NCBI GenBank assembly: GCA_026008535.1
Contig: BRKX01000014.1
Location: 53,431,006-53,495,005 of the forward strand
Direction of reading: 5' to 3'
DNA length: 64,000 nt
Source of the DNA: Perilla frutescens
Lineage: Eukaryota > Streptophyta > Magnoliopsida > Lamiales > Lamiaceae
Shown here: piece after piece, positions 11,478-22,867 of the stretch
Numbering within the stretch: the stretch's first letter is position 1
How the letters are laid out: every line of letters begins with the position of its first letter
The notes under the pieces: generated by a model
Seen by the model: the letters and a program-made list of their open reading frames with translations, nothing else
The model's database searches: none
Told to the model about the DNA's origin: nothing
Position numbers and translations under genes: made by a program

Positions 11478-11700
11478 TTGCGTGCAACTCTTGTGCACAG
11501 TCACCTTGCCGCTGTTAGCCTCCTCCTCTGCACACTCTCTCCCTCCCAGCCTCACATTATGGCTGGAAACGGCCATCCCCCTCATCTTTCTTCTACTATA
11601 ACCCGCTCGCTATTGTCGAACTCCGACATGCTCGAGAAGATGATGCTAGAGACGGGTTCGTGGTTTGTCTGACTTCTTGTGTGGAAGGTCTGGGCCGGTG
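11478..11700 (+). other. GC-richer island with a short unrecognised ORF
   Basis: In AT-rich surroundings this 220-bp block has balanced composition and an ORF that begins with a hydrophobic stretch and contains MAGNGHPPHLSSTITRS and SDMLEKMMLETGS. I do not recognise the peptide. No splice partner is obvious. It could be a captured or decayed exon. 11700-12035 beyond it is empty AT-rich sequence. Confidence 0.25.
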
Positions 11701-12037
11701 GAGATGAGTTGCTTCCTTGCTAGTTATGTGAAGAAGAAAAGAAAGATGGAAGAGAGAATATCATGCGTGGAGAAGGAAGGACAGAGATGAGAGAAAATAT
11801 TGAGTTCACATGATTCTTTTTTTCTTCAATTTTGGTTTTTGTTTATTTTTTATTTTTTTTGTAATTAAGTATATTTTGATGAGAGTGGCCGGGTAGAATA
11901 AATAATTTTAAAAGTTAATGGGTGAAATAAGTTTTTTAAATTTTTAAGTGGATTTAAAAATAAAAATAAAGTTGACTCTTCTTAATATCTCTCATCGTAT
12001 TTATTTACAATTCAAAATAATTTGGAATTATAATCCA

Positions 12038-12102
12038 AATAATAATAATAATAATAATAATAATTATTATTATTATTATAATAATAATCATAATAATAAT
12101 AA
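12038..12102. repeat. (AAT)n/(ATT)n microsatellite
   Basis: AAT units followed by ATT units and AAT units again, able to fold back on itself. It generates a spurious Asn/Tyr-rich ORF. Confidence 0.9.
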
Positions 12103-12413
12103 TATCGTACTAGTCTACTTGAGCCGTCAATCTTCTAACCTAAAGTGACTTGTAAATGAAAATTATCTAGTCCACTTTCTCAATCTTAGTTGGCATTTTA
12201 TAATGAATTTCATTAGTTTTTATTAGATTCTCCTTCTTTTAGTTTAAATTTATTTTACAATTATTATAGAGGGTTGATTTCATCCATTTAGAATTTTTAA
12301 TTATTTTTAAATATCAGTACAATTGATTATTAGGATAGAGGGATTGAAATTCATAGACGGGTCTCTCACCCTTACCAAGGGAGAAATATAAAAAATAAAT
12401 AAATATAATTGTT

Positions 12414-12500
12414 CACTACTAGAAAAACAAACATAGACAACGGGTAAAAACCGTTGTCTTAAGGATATCATAACCGTTGTGCTTGATGGTGTTGTCTTAA
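12414..12500 (+). mobile_element. CACTA (En/Spm-type) transposon left terminus
   Basis: Begins CACTACTAGAAAAA and within 30 bases carries the subterminal inverted motif ACAACGG...CCGTTGTC, repeated at 12472 and 12488. CACTA ends plus short subterminal repeats are diagnostic for the superfamily. The element should extend to the right, over the MDAR exons. The partner terminus (reading ...CTAGTAGTG) was not found nearby, so the right limit is unknown. Confidence 0.65.
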
Positions 12501-12518
12501 CAAAATAATGTTCTTGCT

Positions 12519-12943
12519 GTTGTCGCCGAAAAATTTCCACCATACTTTCCTTGGACTTCCTCCATATTCAAATAGTCTTGAGTAGAAAGAAGAGAGATAG
12601 TCATACCTAAAAATTAATCACCACAATTGACTATTTCTTAGAGCCCTCCAATTTGAAGCTCAAAAGGAGAAGAGTAAATTAGAGAGGTATCCTACTTACG
12701 TGGAAGTCTGTGCAGCTAGTACGGATTGACCACAATGCTATGCAGAGCGACGAGCATGATCAACATGCTCAACCCTTGGAATTCAGTTGTATATCTATTA
12801 AAACCTCAGTAGATATCAATGTTACAAAATATTAAAAAAAAAATACTCTCACTTAGTTGTCAAGAAAGTACCAGTAAGGGAAATTCTGCCACATCTCCAA
12901 TAGCAAAAATGCTAGGTATGCCTGTTATGAACTGACCATCAAC
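12519..12943 (-). pseudogene. MDAR: Monodehydroascorbate reductase fragment, three consecutive exons
   Basis: Minus-strand exons 12943-12872 (24 codons, VDGQFITGIPSIFAIGDVAE, the FAD-binding IFAIGD motif), 12794-12700 (contains IPRVEHVDHARRSA) and 12606-about 12519 (YDYLSSFYSRLFEYGGSP, then KVWWKFFGDN) follow one another as in plant MDAR, with matching splice phases (0, 2). The middle exon has two in-frame stops (before IPR and after RRSA), and the last exon breaks off after GDN about 100 bases from the CACTA end. Wording such as AQTSTYDYL points to the organelle-targeted MDAR type. Introns are kept, so it is a DNA-level copy. MDAR regenerates ascorbate using NAD(P)H; this copy cannot. Confidence 0.85.
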
Positions 12944-13433
12944 CTGAAATTTGAACATCAGAGAAAACAAGTCGGTTACACTATCTTTCTTGAGCAAGTA
13001 ATGAGATTGCCTACGAGAGAAGACACATGCCATTAGATACATATTTTCACATTGCTCAATAATTACAACTGTATTACGACTATCTGTCTCCATTGAATAT
13101 TTGGCAGTGTAATTTGACTTTTGTTTTCCCAGAAAAAAGACACTTGTGACAAGGTTGAGATTCAAGAGAGGATGTCATTACCAATTTCCTACAAATCTTT
13201 TAACTTTTGCTTTTGGCTTTGGGTAACAGAAGTATGCTCAAAATAATAGACGAAAGTCACAACATATTTAGCCTACCGAGAGGATAAAGAACTTTTGCTT
13301 CACGGTGTTTGAATGTTAATGAAAGTTCATACTTCTTGAATGACACTCTCCTTAAAAGAGCCTAGTTGCACTAATTTTTACCTATATTCCTCCAACATTG
13401 CTATTTAAACCAACCTTTCAAATGGACCAACTG

Positions 13434-13790
13434 TTGGTTAATAATAAATGAAGATTTTGCATTAATTATTTAGTTTATGTTCAATTGGATTTTCTGCGAG
13501 CTCTCTATTCTGTTCCTCTACATTGATTGATATATCCAGCATAGGTTAGTAATAAATGAAAATTTTGCATTAATTATTTATTTTATGTTCAATTGGATTT
13601 TATGCGAGCTCTTTATTCTATTCCTCTACATTGATTGATTGGATTTATGCGAGCTCTTTGTTCTATATATTCCTTTGCATTGATTGATATCTCTAGCAAA
13701 GGTTAGCAATAAATGAAGATTTTGCATTAATTATTTAGTTTATGTTCAATTGGATTTTCTCTGCATTGATTGATATTATTTTTCTTATCA
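13434..13790. repeat. Three-copy imperfect tandem repeat
   Basis: Units beginning near 13434, 13544 and 13703 share ATAAATGAAGATTTTGCATT, then TTCAATTGGATTTTCTGCG and CATTGATTGATAT. Unit length varies from about 110 to 160 bp. Non-coding. Confidence 0.75.
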
Positions 13791-14023
13791 TGTAGATGAG
13801 ATTAGGAATAGATAACTTTGTTACTAGTATTGTGCAAATTATGACTATGAGATTAGGCAATGGGAAGGATGAACCAGTATGGTATCACACTTTTTGATAG
13901 CATTTTGCGTATTGGGAGTTTGGGTGATGTGTTTTTGGTACGAATTGACCAAAGCCGTTGAATGAATCATTTAAGGGGCAGGAATTCTTGTATATACAAC
14001 ATATCTATGTGTATCAATGTTTC

Positions 14024-14181
14024 AAGTGATTAGAGTGGCGAGGAATGATACCATTGATCTTGGAGATTATTGGTTAATTAGCCACCAGATTGTTCAAATG
14101 GTAAGTGGTTAGAGTGGCAAGGAATGATACCATTGCCCTTGGAGATAATTGGTTAATTAGCCACCAGATTGTTCAAATGGT
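14024..14181. repeat. 79-bp tandem duplication
   Basis: 14024-14102 and 14103-14181 differ at only a few positions (both read AGAGTGGC, GGAATGATACCATTG, AATTAGCCACCAGATTGTTC). An ORF from 14105 to 14470 crosses the second copy and ends in Ser/Pro-rich sequence. I do not recognise it and do not call it a gene. Confidence 0.8.
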
Positions 14182-14739
14182 AGTCGGTGGCATGCTGGCC
14201 AGCATTTATGTTGGAGCCATGAAAAGGCGTTGGCTTTATATGATGGAAGGATTGAAAGATTTGGGGAGAGATTTTTCTAAAACAACTAATCTACCAATAC
14301 ATATTCTACCGCAGCCATCGAATGAACTACTACCGATACATTTGCCGTCCTCGTCGTCGTCACCGCCACCGCCACCGAATGAACTACTACCAAACTATAG
14401 TCCAATTCGTGTGGCCAAGAAAAATCGCAGTCCATGTTCAACTCCCTACTCACGTGGTCGTCGCTGTTGAGTTTTATAATGATATTTGATGTTTTCACAA
14501 CTACAATTTGTAAATATCATACTACATCTATAGACTATAAGTCTTCCTGGTAATTCCAAATCTATAGATACTACTACATCACCAATCGATAAAGAGAAAA
14601 GACTTGGTAATGCCTTTGATGATATTAGAGCAAGTAGAGCAAAGTATTTGGTAGATGTTTGGTAAAGGCTGTGGTAAGGTATAAAGGGTTAGGAGGACTT
14701 GATATATGTATATGTAGTTTGGCAAAGGAATGGAGAGGG

Positions 14740-15024
14740 AGTATGATTATGATAGAATGCTTATTGCTTATTATCTCAACTTTAACTTCTTACAAATGGT
14801 ACAATGTTATATATACTGCCATGAGAATGTTAGAGAATTCTCTAGAATTCTCTATATTATACTTTATACAATAGTATTTGAGAAATCTCTAGATTCCTCT
14901 TTAGATTGTTTTTCTAATGATTTCTAGAATATTCTATTCACGTATAATTTATAATATTATAGATTTATCTATGCATAATAATAATTTAGAATATTTTATA
15001 CTATTCTAGAATGTGCATCAACTC
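14740..15024 (-). mobile_element. Probable 3' LTR of the copia fragment
   Basis: On the minus strand a purine tract AAGGGAGAGTG (just above 15024) is followed by sequence rich in TTCTAGAA-type motifs and a TATATATAAC box near 14808. Polypurine tract then LTR is the expected order downstream of pol. The LTR end and target duplication were not resolved. Confidence 0.4.
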
Positions 15025-15059
15025 TCATCACTCTCCCTTGATGCTCATTTTGATAATTC

Positions 15060-16570
15060 TAAGTTTTTCACGTAATGTATCAAACCTTGGTATTGGCAGT
15101 GACTTTATAGTATTTAGATGAGCAATTCGAGCAAATGTCTCATTGTGTTCGATACTTGGTAATTGTGAGTATCTTTAGGCTACCAATTTTGCCTTGTGTT
15201 TTTGAATTAAGCCATTCGGGTTTAACTTTATCTTGTAGACTCACTTGACTCCGATACCCTCCTTGTTATTTGGCAGATCAACTAACTCCCATGTTTCATT
15301 TTTCTCGTTCATCTTGATTTCTTCTTCCATTGATTCTATCTAATGTTTTTATTTGATGGCATCTTCAAAGCTCTCGGGTTCCACTGCTACAGAGTTGCAA
15401 GTCTCGTAGATTTCTCGAAGAGTCCTCACATTTCTTGGTGTTGAATCTAGAGAAGATTGTTCTTTGTTTGATGATGATGATGATGATGTTCTTGGACTTG
15501 GAGGGTGTGCAAGAGCTGGAGAAGACTGCGGGTCATTTGAATCGTCTTTATCGTGATGATCACTGGAACATCGTAGTCGTGGTACTATGATTTTTTTCAA
15601 CTTTTTCTTCGTTCCAGTTCCATGATGCGCTTTCATCAAACTCGACGTCACGATTGATGATTAGTTTTTCAGTCTTGAGGTTGTAGATTCTATAACATTT
15701 AGACTGAGTGCTGTAGCCAAGGAATATACATTTCTCCATTTTTTCTTCCAATTTGTATCTTTTTTCCTTTTGGGAGATGCACATAGCAGATGTTCCCAAA
15801 GACTTTAAGATGGTGTGCTCATGGCTTCCATTCACTCCAAGCTTCAACTGGTATTTTATTTTGTACTGCCATTGTTGGACATCTATTGAGTAGATAGAAT
15901 GCAGTATATACTACTTCTGCCCAAAATTTCTTTGTCTTGTCTTTCTTTGCTAGCATCGTTCTAGCCATCTCCATCACTGTCCTATTCTTCTTTTTTGAGA
16001 TGCTATTTTGCTCTAAAGCGTAGCTGACAGTTAGTTGATGGTTGATTCCTTCATCCTTACAGAATTTGTTAAACTCTTTGGACGTGTATTCTGTTTCTCT
16101 ATCACTTCGCAAGACTTTAATTCTTTATCCACTTTGGTTCTCCACTAGCTTCTTAAATTTCTTAAAGATAGTGAAAGCTTCTGATCTTTCTTTCATGAAA
16201 TAGACCCACGTCATTCTAGTATAGTTATTAATGAAGAAAATGAAGTATCTGTTTTCTTCATTACTTGGTTTCTCATGGAACTGCACACATCCGTATGGAT
16301 CAACTCCAGGATTTGATTAGCTCTCCATATTTGGCGTGAAGAGAATGACTTCCTATGTTGTTTTCCTTCCATGCATCTCTCGCACACGCCGTCATCCACA
16401 TTGATAGCAGGAAGATTTTTCATCATGTTTTTCTAGTAGAGTTTCTTCAATTCATTGAATTGAAAGTGCCTGAATCTCTGGTGCTATAGCCAAGATTGAT
16501 CTTCCTGGGCTTTTAAAGTTGATTCTATGTACTGCCAGCACAGAGGAAAATTCCTCTGTTGCTGCATCTT
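15060..16570 (-). pseudogene. Decayed Ty1/copia pol (Tork-like)
   Basis: Minus-strand pieces in order: a pre-integrase motif near 16450 (LWHQRFRHFN in one frame), the integrase zinc-finger end GVCERCMEGKQ and LIHTDV (16426-16211), the integrase core with LRSDRETEYTS and FWAEVVYTAFYLLNRCP (16112-15819), the C-terminal part with KCIFLGYSTQSKCYRIYN (15847-15560), a Ser-rich hinge, then the first 60 or so residues of reverse transcriptase (TWELVDLP; 15400-15180). The frame changes several times and stops interrupt it. The position of the third catalytic residue of integrase (Glu in an ERKNRT context) reads KKKNRT. Protease and most of RT are gone. Confidence 0.85.
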
Positions 16571-16629
16571 TACCACAGCTATCGCTATATTTTTATTTTT
16601 ATTATCATATATTGTGCATGAGTCTTCTT

Positions 16630-16900
16630 ATTTGTGACAATTTTAAATGTTGTCATTATCTATCGTCACTAAATTATTGGCGCCAAATTTTATCGTTGAC
16701 ATGAAATAATTATTGTCACTAATGCAAGATAAACAGTGACAATGATTTGTATCATCACTGATTCTTTAATACTTTTTTTACTATATAGCAACTTAAGATT
16801 GTCATTAAAAATTCAAGAATTTAATGACAATAATATATTGTCACAAAGCCATAAAAAATTATTAGTGATAAGAAAAATATCATCACTAGTATAAAATAAA
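16630..16900. mobile_element. CACTA-like subterminal repeat region
   Basis: Many copies of GTGACAAT/ATTGTCAC in both directions within 270 bp, the usual appearance of the subterminal region of CACTA or related DNA transposons. No CACTA tip could be pinned down. It abuts the truncated end of the copia fragment, so it may be the element that cut it. Confidence 0.4.
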
Positions 16901-17561
16901 GTAAAAAAAATTATGTGCATAAATAGAATAAAAAAAACTTAAAAGTATTTTGTTATTATTTCGAAAACTAGTTCGATAAAAAAAACACATTTATCACAGT
17001 ATGCATAAATTTAATAGCCAATAAAAGTTTTGTGTTAAGGAGGTTAATTATTGAATGTAATCATAGAGTTGCATATTTATATGTGCAAATAACGAAAGAA
17101 ATATCAATACTTATGTACTTAATTAACTCAAATAAATCGACTTTTTAATAATTTCATATCAATTCCAACATTTCTTTAACAAAAATGAAATTTGATCAGT
17201 TTTGGCAACTTTTATGTGACTCACTATAAATTGCTTAAATTGCCAGAGAGAGAGAAAAAAAAAAATACATTAGTGACACAAACAAACCACATGTATAATG
17301 GAAAATGTAACATTTTTAGTGTTTTTACTAGTTGGGCTTTTTGCTTTTAGTTATCTTGATCTACACAAGTTGGGCTGAATACTAAGGCCCATAGTTGGAC
17401 ATTCCATTTTCTTTACTTTTTTTTTACGAGGATAATTAACCTAGACATGCGATAGTACACTGGGTAAACTCCACTTCTATATAATAACCTGCAAACAAAC
17501 GAAAGATGTAAACTACACTTGCAAAATCAATTGTGATATAGTGTTATACTTAGAAGTGTAA
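16900..17561. other. AT-rich intergenic sequence
   Basis: No gene, RNA or clear repeat end is visible. Confidence 0.4.
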
Positions 17562-18208
17562 GAGCAACCCCAACAGCATGCTTTAAACTCTATTTTAAAG
17601 CAATTTGGACACTTTTTCCACTCCAAGAGAATCTCTATCCATGGCTTTAAAATAGAGATAGAGCAAAATGCCTCTACATTTAGAGCACCACTATTCATCA
17701 TCTTTATCACTGTTTCGATTTTTGCTTTTATTTTTTTTTATTTTTTTGTTAATTGATATATGATGAATCTATTTTTTGCTTTTTTTTGTTAATTGATATA
17801 TGATAGCAATCTGTTTTTCGCTTTTTTTTTTGTTAATTGATATGTTCACGATTTTTTTTCTTTTTTTTTGTTAATTTATACGATTTACATATATATATAT
17901 ATATATTTTTCTATGTTGTAATATTATAGTTTGTAATTTTTATTTTTATTTGCAATATTAGTATGTAATTTTGTTCGTTGCAATATTATTATGAAACGTT
18001 TTCATGTTTTATTATTATTTAGTTTCAGAAATTTTAATAGTTATTTTTGTTGGAAAAATGTTGATTAAAATAAATACATAAAAAGGAATATTATGGAATA
18101 TTCCTTTTTAGAGTAAAATTTAGAGTAAATTGTTGGAGTGAAGTGAAGACCATGTTATATAATAGAGATAGAGGCGCCGTAAAATAGAGTCAACTGTTGG
18201 AGATGGCC
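17562..18208. mobile_element. PIF/Harbinger-like MITE, 647 bp
   Basis: Flanked by TAA on both sides (17559-17561, 18209-18211). The ends are imperfect inverted repeats: GAGCAACCCCAACAG on the left, and the right end read in reverse gives GGCCATCTCCAACAG. The inverted similarity continues inward (TAAACTCTATTTTA versus ACTCTATTTTA). The interior is T-rich with repeated TTTTTTTGTTAATTGATAT units. A TWA target and CCAACAG-type ends fit PIF/Harbinger. Confidence 0.65.
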
Positions 18209-18211
18209 TAA

Positions 18212-18711
18212 GGTGAAAAATTTTCTCGTATTATTTTTTGAGTTGGGGGGAGATCAACTATAATTGAATATAATCGACGATGAACTTGTGAGAGAGAATT
18301 GTGTTTTAAGTAATATAAACTATCAAAATTTGCAAACTGGAGTAGGTTGTGCTTAATTATGAGTGATTTTATTTATGTTGAGGGTAACCGTAGTCGCTAC
18401 CGATGTACGCATTGGATAAATCTCGCTCCCGTACGTGTAATAACACTTCGATAAAATCATGAGATACATGGCTATCATCGGTAGAAAATGATCATTCAAG
18501 ACAAATCGAGACTATCTCTCTCACTCTGATCTTCACACCGATTGAGATATGTAAACTTTGTAGATATATCATATATATTACATATATTCATATCATTTCC
18601 GAGGAGCAATTTATTAAATTTTACAAGAAAATTTATCACGTATTTAAAACTCGACACAAAAATAATAAAAATAAAAAACAACAAAAAAAAGAAGGAATAT
18701 TAATTACCAAT
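18212..18711. other. Intergenic, downstream side of the RALF gene
   Basis: About 500 bases without coding signal. The part next to 18712 is the expected 3' UTR of the minus-strand RALF gene. No certain poly-A signal could be assigned. Confidence 0.4.
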
Positions 18712-19071
18712 TTAACTAGTGCGGCACTGCGTGGCGGCGGAGCACGACCGCGTGTAGGGATTAGCTTCGCCGCCGGGCTGGCAGTTGTAGTACGACGCGC
18801 CGCTCCGGGAGCATGGCACAGTGTCCGCCTGAAGCGCACCGTAGCTTATGTAGTCCGAGGTTGCTAGCATGCGCCGGTTGCTCTCTGAATCCATGTCGAA
18901 CTCTCCGCCGCCGCCGCCCATGCACTCCGCGATTGATCCTCGACAGGCAGACGGATTTTGCGGTGGAATCCAGCCGAAATCACCTCCGGCAACGGCGGTG
19001 CTGAGAAGGATCGCCGCCGCCAAGACGGCGGCGGGAATGAGGAGGAGGCGGAGGAGGGAAGAGTTCACCAT
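18712..19071 (-). CDS. RALF: RALF (rapid alkalinization factor) peptide precursor
   Basis: Complete intronless ORF of 119 residues. Residues 1 to about 29 form a signal peptide (basic, then LLLIPAAVLAAAILLS). A propeptide follows to RRML (66-69), the subtilase S1P cleavage site of RALFs. The mature part of about 50 residues has YISY (74-77), four cysteines (87, 97, 110, 116) in the canonical pattern, and ANPY followed by a Cys-containing C terminus. Known role: a secreted peptide binding FERONIA-type receptor kinases and LLG/LRX partners, causing apoplastic alkalinisation and growth control. Oddities: CSRSGASYYNC where CSRRG is usual, and an end CRTS instead of a basic pair. Composition is GC-rich compared with the neighbourhood, normal for this family. 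The ATG at 19071 is the only start that includes the signal peptide. Confidence 0.95.
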   Translation of the reverse strand: MVNSSLLRLLLIPAAVLAAAILLSTAVAGGDFGWIPPQNPSACRGSIAECMGGGGGEFDMDSESNRRMLATSDYISYGALQADTVPCSRSGASYYNCQPGGEANPYTRSCSAATQCRTS

Positions 19072-19553
19072 TTTGTGTATTTTTTTAGCTCCGAACGTAG
19101 ACTTTTAAAGCGGGAGAGTGGGCTCCACATTCTGAGGGTGTTTAGTGTTACCAAATTTTCACCTAATTATAATTTATTTTTCCACTTATTGTTAGTTTAA
19201 TTATTTTGAAACTTTCATATATATACTTTTTTTTAGCATGTAGCATTTTGAACATTTCAAAGTTATGCGTAGGTATAGAAGAATTAATCCAAGTCTCACT
19301 TGGGGGTATTTTCGGTATTATGGAAGTTAATTTGGAGTCCATAAATTAAAAGAAGAAAAAAATTAATTTTAAAATAATAATGATTAGAAGAAATTTAATT
19401 TGTAGCCATTCTCTATCACATATCCTATGTCAAAACTTTATTTTTTATTTATTTATTATGATTTAGTTTAATTTGATTTTATTATTAGATTTCGTCTATC
19501 CCCAATTAGGGTATGATAAAAAAAATTATGACACACGGAATGTAATACGGGGA
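19072..19553. other. Putative RALF promoter region
   Basis: About 480 bp between the RALF start codon and the next LTR insertion. AT-rich; a CTTTAAAAG stretch lies only about 35 bases from the ATG, too close to trust as a TATA box. Any upstream promoter is limited on this side by the LTR at 19559. Confidence 0.35.
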
Positions 19554-19558
19554 AAGCA

Positions 19559-21408
19559 TGTAACACCCTAAATTTATAAACCTAGAATGCTATTTATTTT
19601 ATAAAAACTAACATATAAAATAATGCATGAAAGAGAATTTAAAATATTTTCTCAAATATGGAATAAAACTAATACTAGAAAATCATAATAATACATTAAT
19701 AAACTTCTATTTAAGAAACTTACATAATATATAATTCATATAACATAGTGCGGAAGCGTTTTTAATAAGTTTAAACATCTAAGAATATTTTAAATTAGAA
19801 TCAATCCAACAGAAATAACAACTAAAGTTTAGTAGTCAAACGAGTTTCATAACTTAGAAATTTAAATAAAAACTCATAACACATCCATCTCCTCCTTGCC
19901 ATCACCAAACTCCTCAACCTGAAATGTTGTATTATAGGGATGAGTATAACAAATACACTCAGTGGAGAATACGCATTATCCAAAACATATTAAACGAGTA
20001 ACTCATATTCAGACATTCATGTCATGTCACATAATAATAATTGTTTGAACAGTGGGGAGTCAGCCCAAAGGCAACTTATCACGGCCTCAGACCTATTAAC
20101 GGTCTCTGAACAAGTATATGCATACACACATGCACGGTGGGCGACCCAAGGACAACTTTTATGGTCCCGGACCTATGAACGGTCCCTGGCATACTTTAAC
20201 TTTAACTTTCACATAAACACTCAGTCGAACAATAAATCACAAGATCAATATATAATGGATAATAAATAACCACGTGCGTATAAAATTCCCCACCTTTACT
20301 TTGAAGACCTTTGACTCGACTTTTCAACGTAAAATGTTAAAGACTTGTTGGAACCAACTCGCCTTCACCTAGCAAAGAATATATTATATTATATAATTTA
20401 ATTATTTTAGTAACTTTAAGTATTATAAATTTCAAAATTTGAATTATAAGTTCTAAATTTGTTTCCGTTTGTATTTAATGGTGAGTTCATGTTTTAAAGT
20501 ATATATTAATTATAGTTAATCAAGAGATAATAAGTTTAAAAATTAATGATTTGAAAATGACTTGAAATCGGCAATACAACAATTAATTGGTAAATTTAAC
20601 ATTCTCAAATGCTAATACAACAAAGAAAATTCCTACACAAATTAAAAATCACTTCTTTTAAACTCTTGCCGACACAATTGTGATGAGAGAGAGAGAGATA
20701 CACAGTTTTAAATATCTAACTCCAATTCATTAAAAACATTTCATGATCAATTATTCTCTACTCTTTCGAAATACTTAATTAACATCCATCGCTTAACAAA
20801 TATGCTGAGAAAATGATTCTTCTTATTATTATTTCTTTTTAATAAAACTGTAAAGTAGAACATTGAAATAAATAATTTGTTTCTCTTAAAATGTGGGTTT
20901 CGAAAATAAAGTTTTAACTATAGAAGACAAGTGTTTAAATAAATACTTTGGGAGAAAAGAAATTACCTTGATCGAATTTTGTCAGAGGTTAGACAAAAGG
21001 TTTTGACAGGAATTTTTGATGTTGAATTAGAAATTAAGGACGTAGAATTACTCGTTGTTAGAAGAACACTGCTGTAAAAATTATCATGAATTCTACTCGT
21101 TAGCATGCACCTGAATATTACCGACTGAAGTTGAACTATATTGAAATTTAATTGTTTTACCTTAATCAAATTAACAACGCTCTTCATGATTCAAAGCGGA
21201 GAGCAGACTCATTGGGAAATCATTGGTTTCCTTGATGGAGTATTTTTTTGAATATTAAGATGATTTGTTTGAATAACTAATTCATATGATCTGCAAATGG
21301 TTCGTGAGTGTAACTTTGAAAAAAAAATAATTGTTGAGTGGTTTTGCAGTTAGGAGAAACGTGAGTTGAGGGAAGATTTAAAGAAATTAACTTCTATTTG
21401 GATAAATC

Positions 21409-21459
<51 letters not shown>

Positions 21460-21662
21460 GGATTAGTTATGAAATTTTGGCAGCATAAATTATATATATT
21501 CATACTTTTAATTATATATTAAATACTTGATATTATCATTTAATTTTCTCTGCAGGCGGGACGACTAAAATAAATATAATATACCAAATATTAAATCAGT
21601 CATAACGACAAGGTCAAAAGACTATATTTAAAAATGAAATTTTTGAAAAATGGGTCGTTACA
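19559..21662 (-). mobile_element. Solo LTR, Tekay-like (C), 2.1 kb
   Basis: Plus-strand tips TGTAACACCC (19559) and GGGTCGTTACA (to 21662), flanked by the perfect target duplication AAGCA (19554-19558, 21663-21667). The part 19559-20345 is the reverse complement of the 3' half of LTR D, so this copy is on the minus strand. No internal domain. It carries a (TTA)n tract at 21409-21459. Confidence 0.88.
21409..21459. repeat. (TTA)n microsatellite
   Basis: About 16 uninterrupted units, inside solo LTR C. Confidence 0.95.
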
Positions 21663-22102
21663 AAGCACGGGTGATCTGATCCGATTTTTAGCTACTTCAT
21701 GTGTTTGCGGTTTGAGTAAAGTACTCCACTTCATATATAATAGCCCACAGAATGCCAAAATCATACATGAAATGTAAATTAATTATATAAGATAAATTTT
21801 ATGCAACGAGCTCGACATGTATAAATAAATATCGGTAGAATTATAGTGACCTTTGATATAATTAGTTCATACCCTCTCCAATAGTAAGCCACCTAGATGG
21901 GTAAAATAGCATTTTTAGAACCATAGAAATGATGAGCTAAATGAGAAAAACTAATTTGTCTTTCAATAGCTTAAATTAAAATAATATATATTTTATACGG
22001 ATTCAAATTTAGATTTGAAAATTATTATATAGATTTGGTTAGTGCACTAATTAAGGTGATGATCCCTCACTCAAGTGATAAGGATGTTCATAATTACGTA
22101 TA

Positions 22103-22406
22103 CTACCCCCGTTTCGAAATGTTTGTTGTTTTATTTTTATTATTTGAAATTAAGAATTAATTTTGTGGACAAATATACTCATCCCTCATATATGCCATAA
22201 AATCTAATTCATCTATATTTTCCTAAAAAATAACAATATTTTCTCTCTTCATATATTATAGGTAAGTTAGAATCAAGAAATCTTGTAGGATTTGAGAGGG
22301 TTAAAATTGGGAGAGAGAATGTCAAATTATATAAAACAACAAACATTTTGAAACAAAAAAAAAAAAAAAAAACCCTAAAACAACAAAAATTTCGAAACGG
22401 AGGTAG
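22103..22406. mobile_element. Stowaway-type MITE, 304 bp
   Basis: TA flanks (22101-22102, 22407-22408). Inverted tips CTACCCCCGTTTCGAAAT and, in reverse, CTACCTCCGTTTCGAAAT; the inverted match runs about 31 bases with two mismatches and includes TTTGTTGTTTTA. A TA target and CTCCCTCCGT-like ends fit Stowaway (Tc1/mariner). A run of A (22355-22371) sits near the right end. Confidence 0.85.
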
Positions 22407-22867
22407 TATAAAAAATTTCTTTTAATTTATAGTTAGACTTAATGGATTTTTCCATTGATAAGAACAGTCTAACAACTTTTCGAAAGATGTAATTAAACAG
22501 TTTACTCTTGTTAATAAATATATGATCAACCATGACGATAACCATAATTATTTAAACATACCAGCAAATTAATAATCTAATCCTTACGATATTGGAAATC
22601 TGGTTGGCATGCGATGCTAATATTATTATTTTGTGTGTGTGTATATTAATTACTAGATTAATTGCTGACTTTTGCAAAATATACCCTTCTTGAAACTTTA
22701 TTTGAAATATATAATTATATTTCACAAGGGTTGATTGTGAAATATAATTATATAAAATGTAAAATTATGTTCAAAATTTTGTTGCCGTGTTTATTAGGCC
22801 CATTCAATTTTTTAATCAATGATCTCAAATACAATTAAGTAATTAATTTAGTTGGGTTTGACATATA

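Noticed and set aside
14105..14470. 121-codon ORF with a Pro/Ser-rich end as a possible gene
   Set aside because: It starts inside a tandem duplication, lacks recognisable domains and is opposed by an equally open antisense frame.
18813..19200. Plus-strand ORFs opposite the RALF gene
   Set aside because: Shadows of the GC-rich RALF coding sequence; the minus frame has all family motifs.
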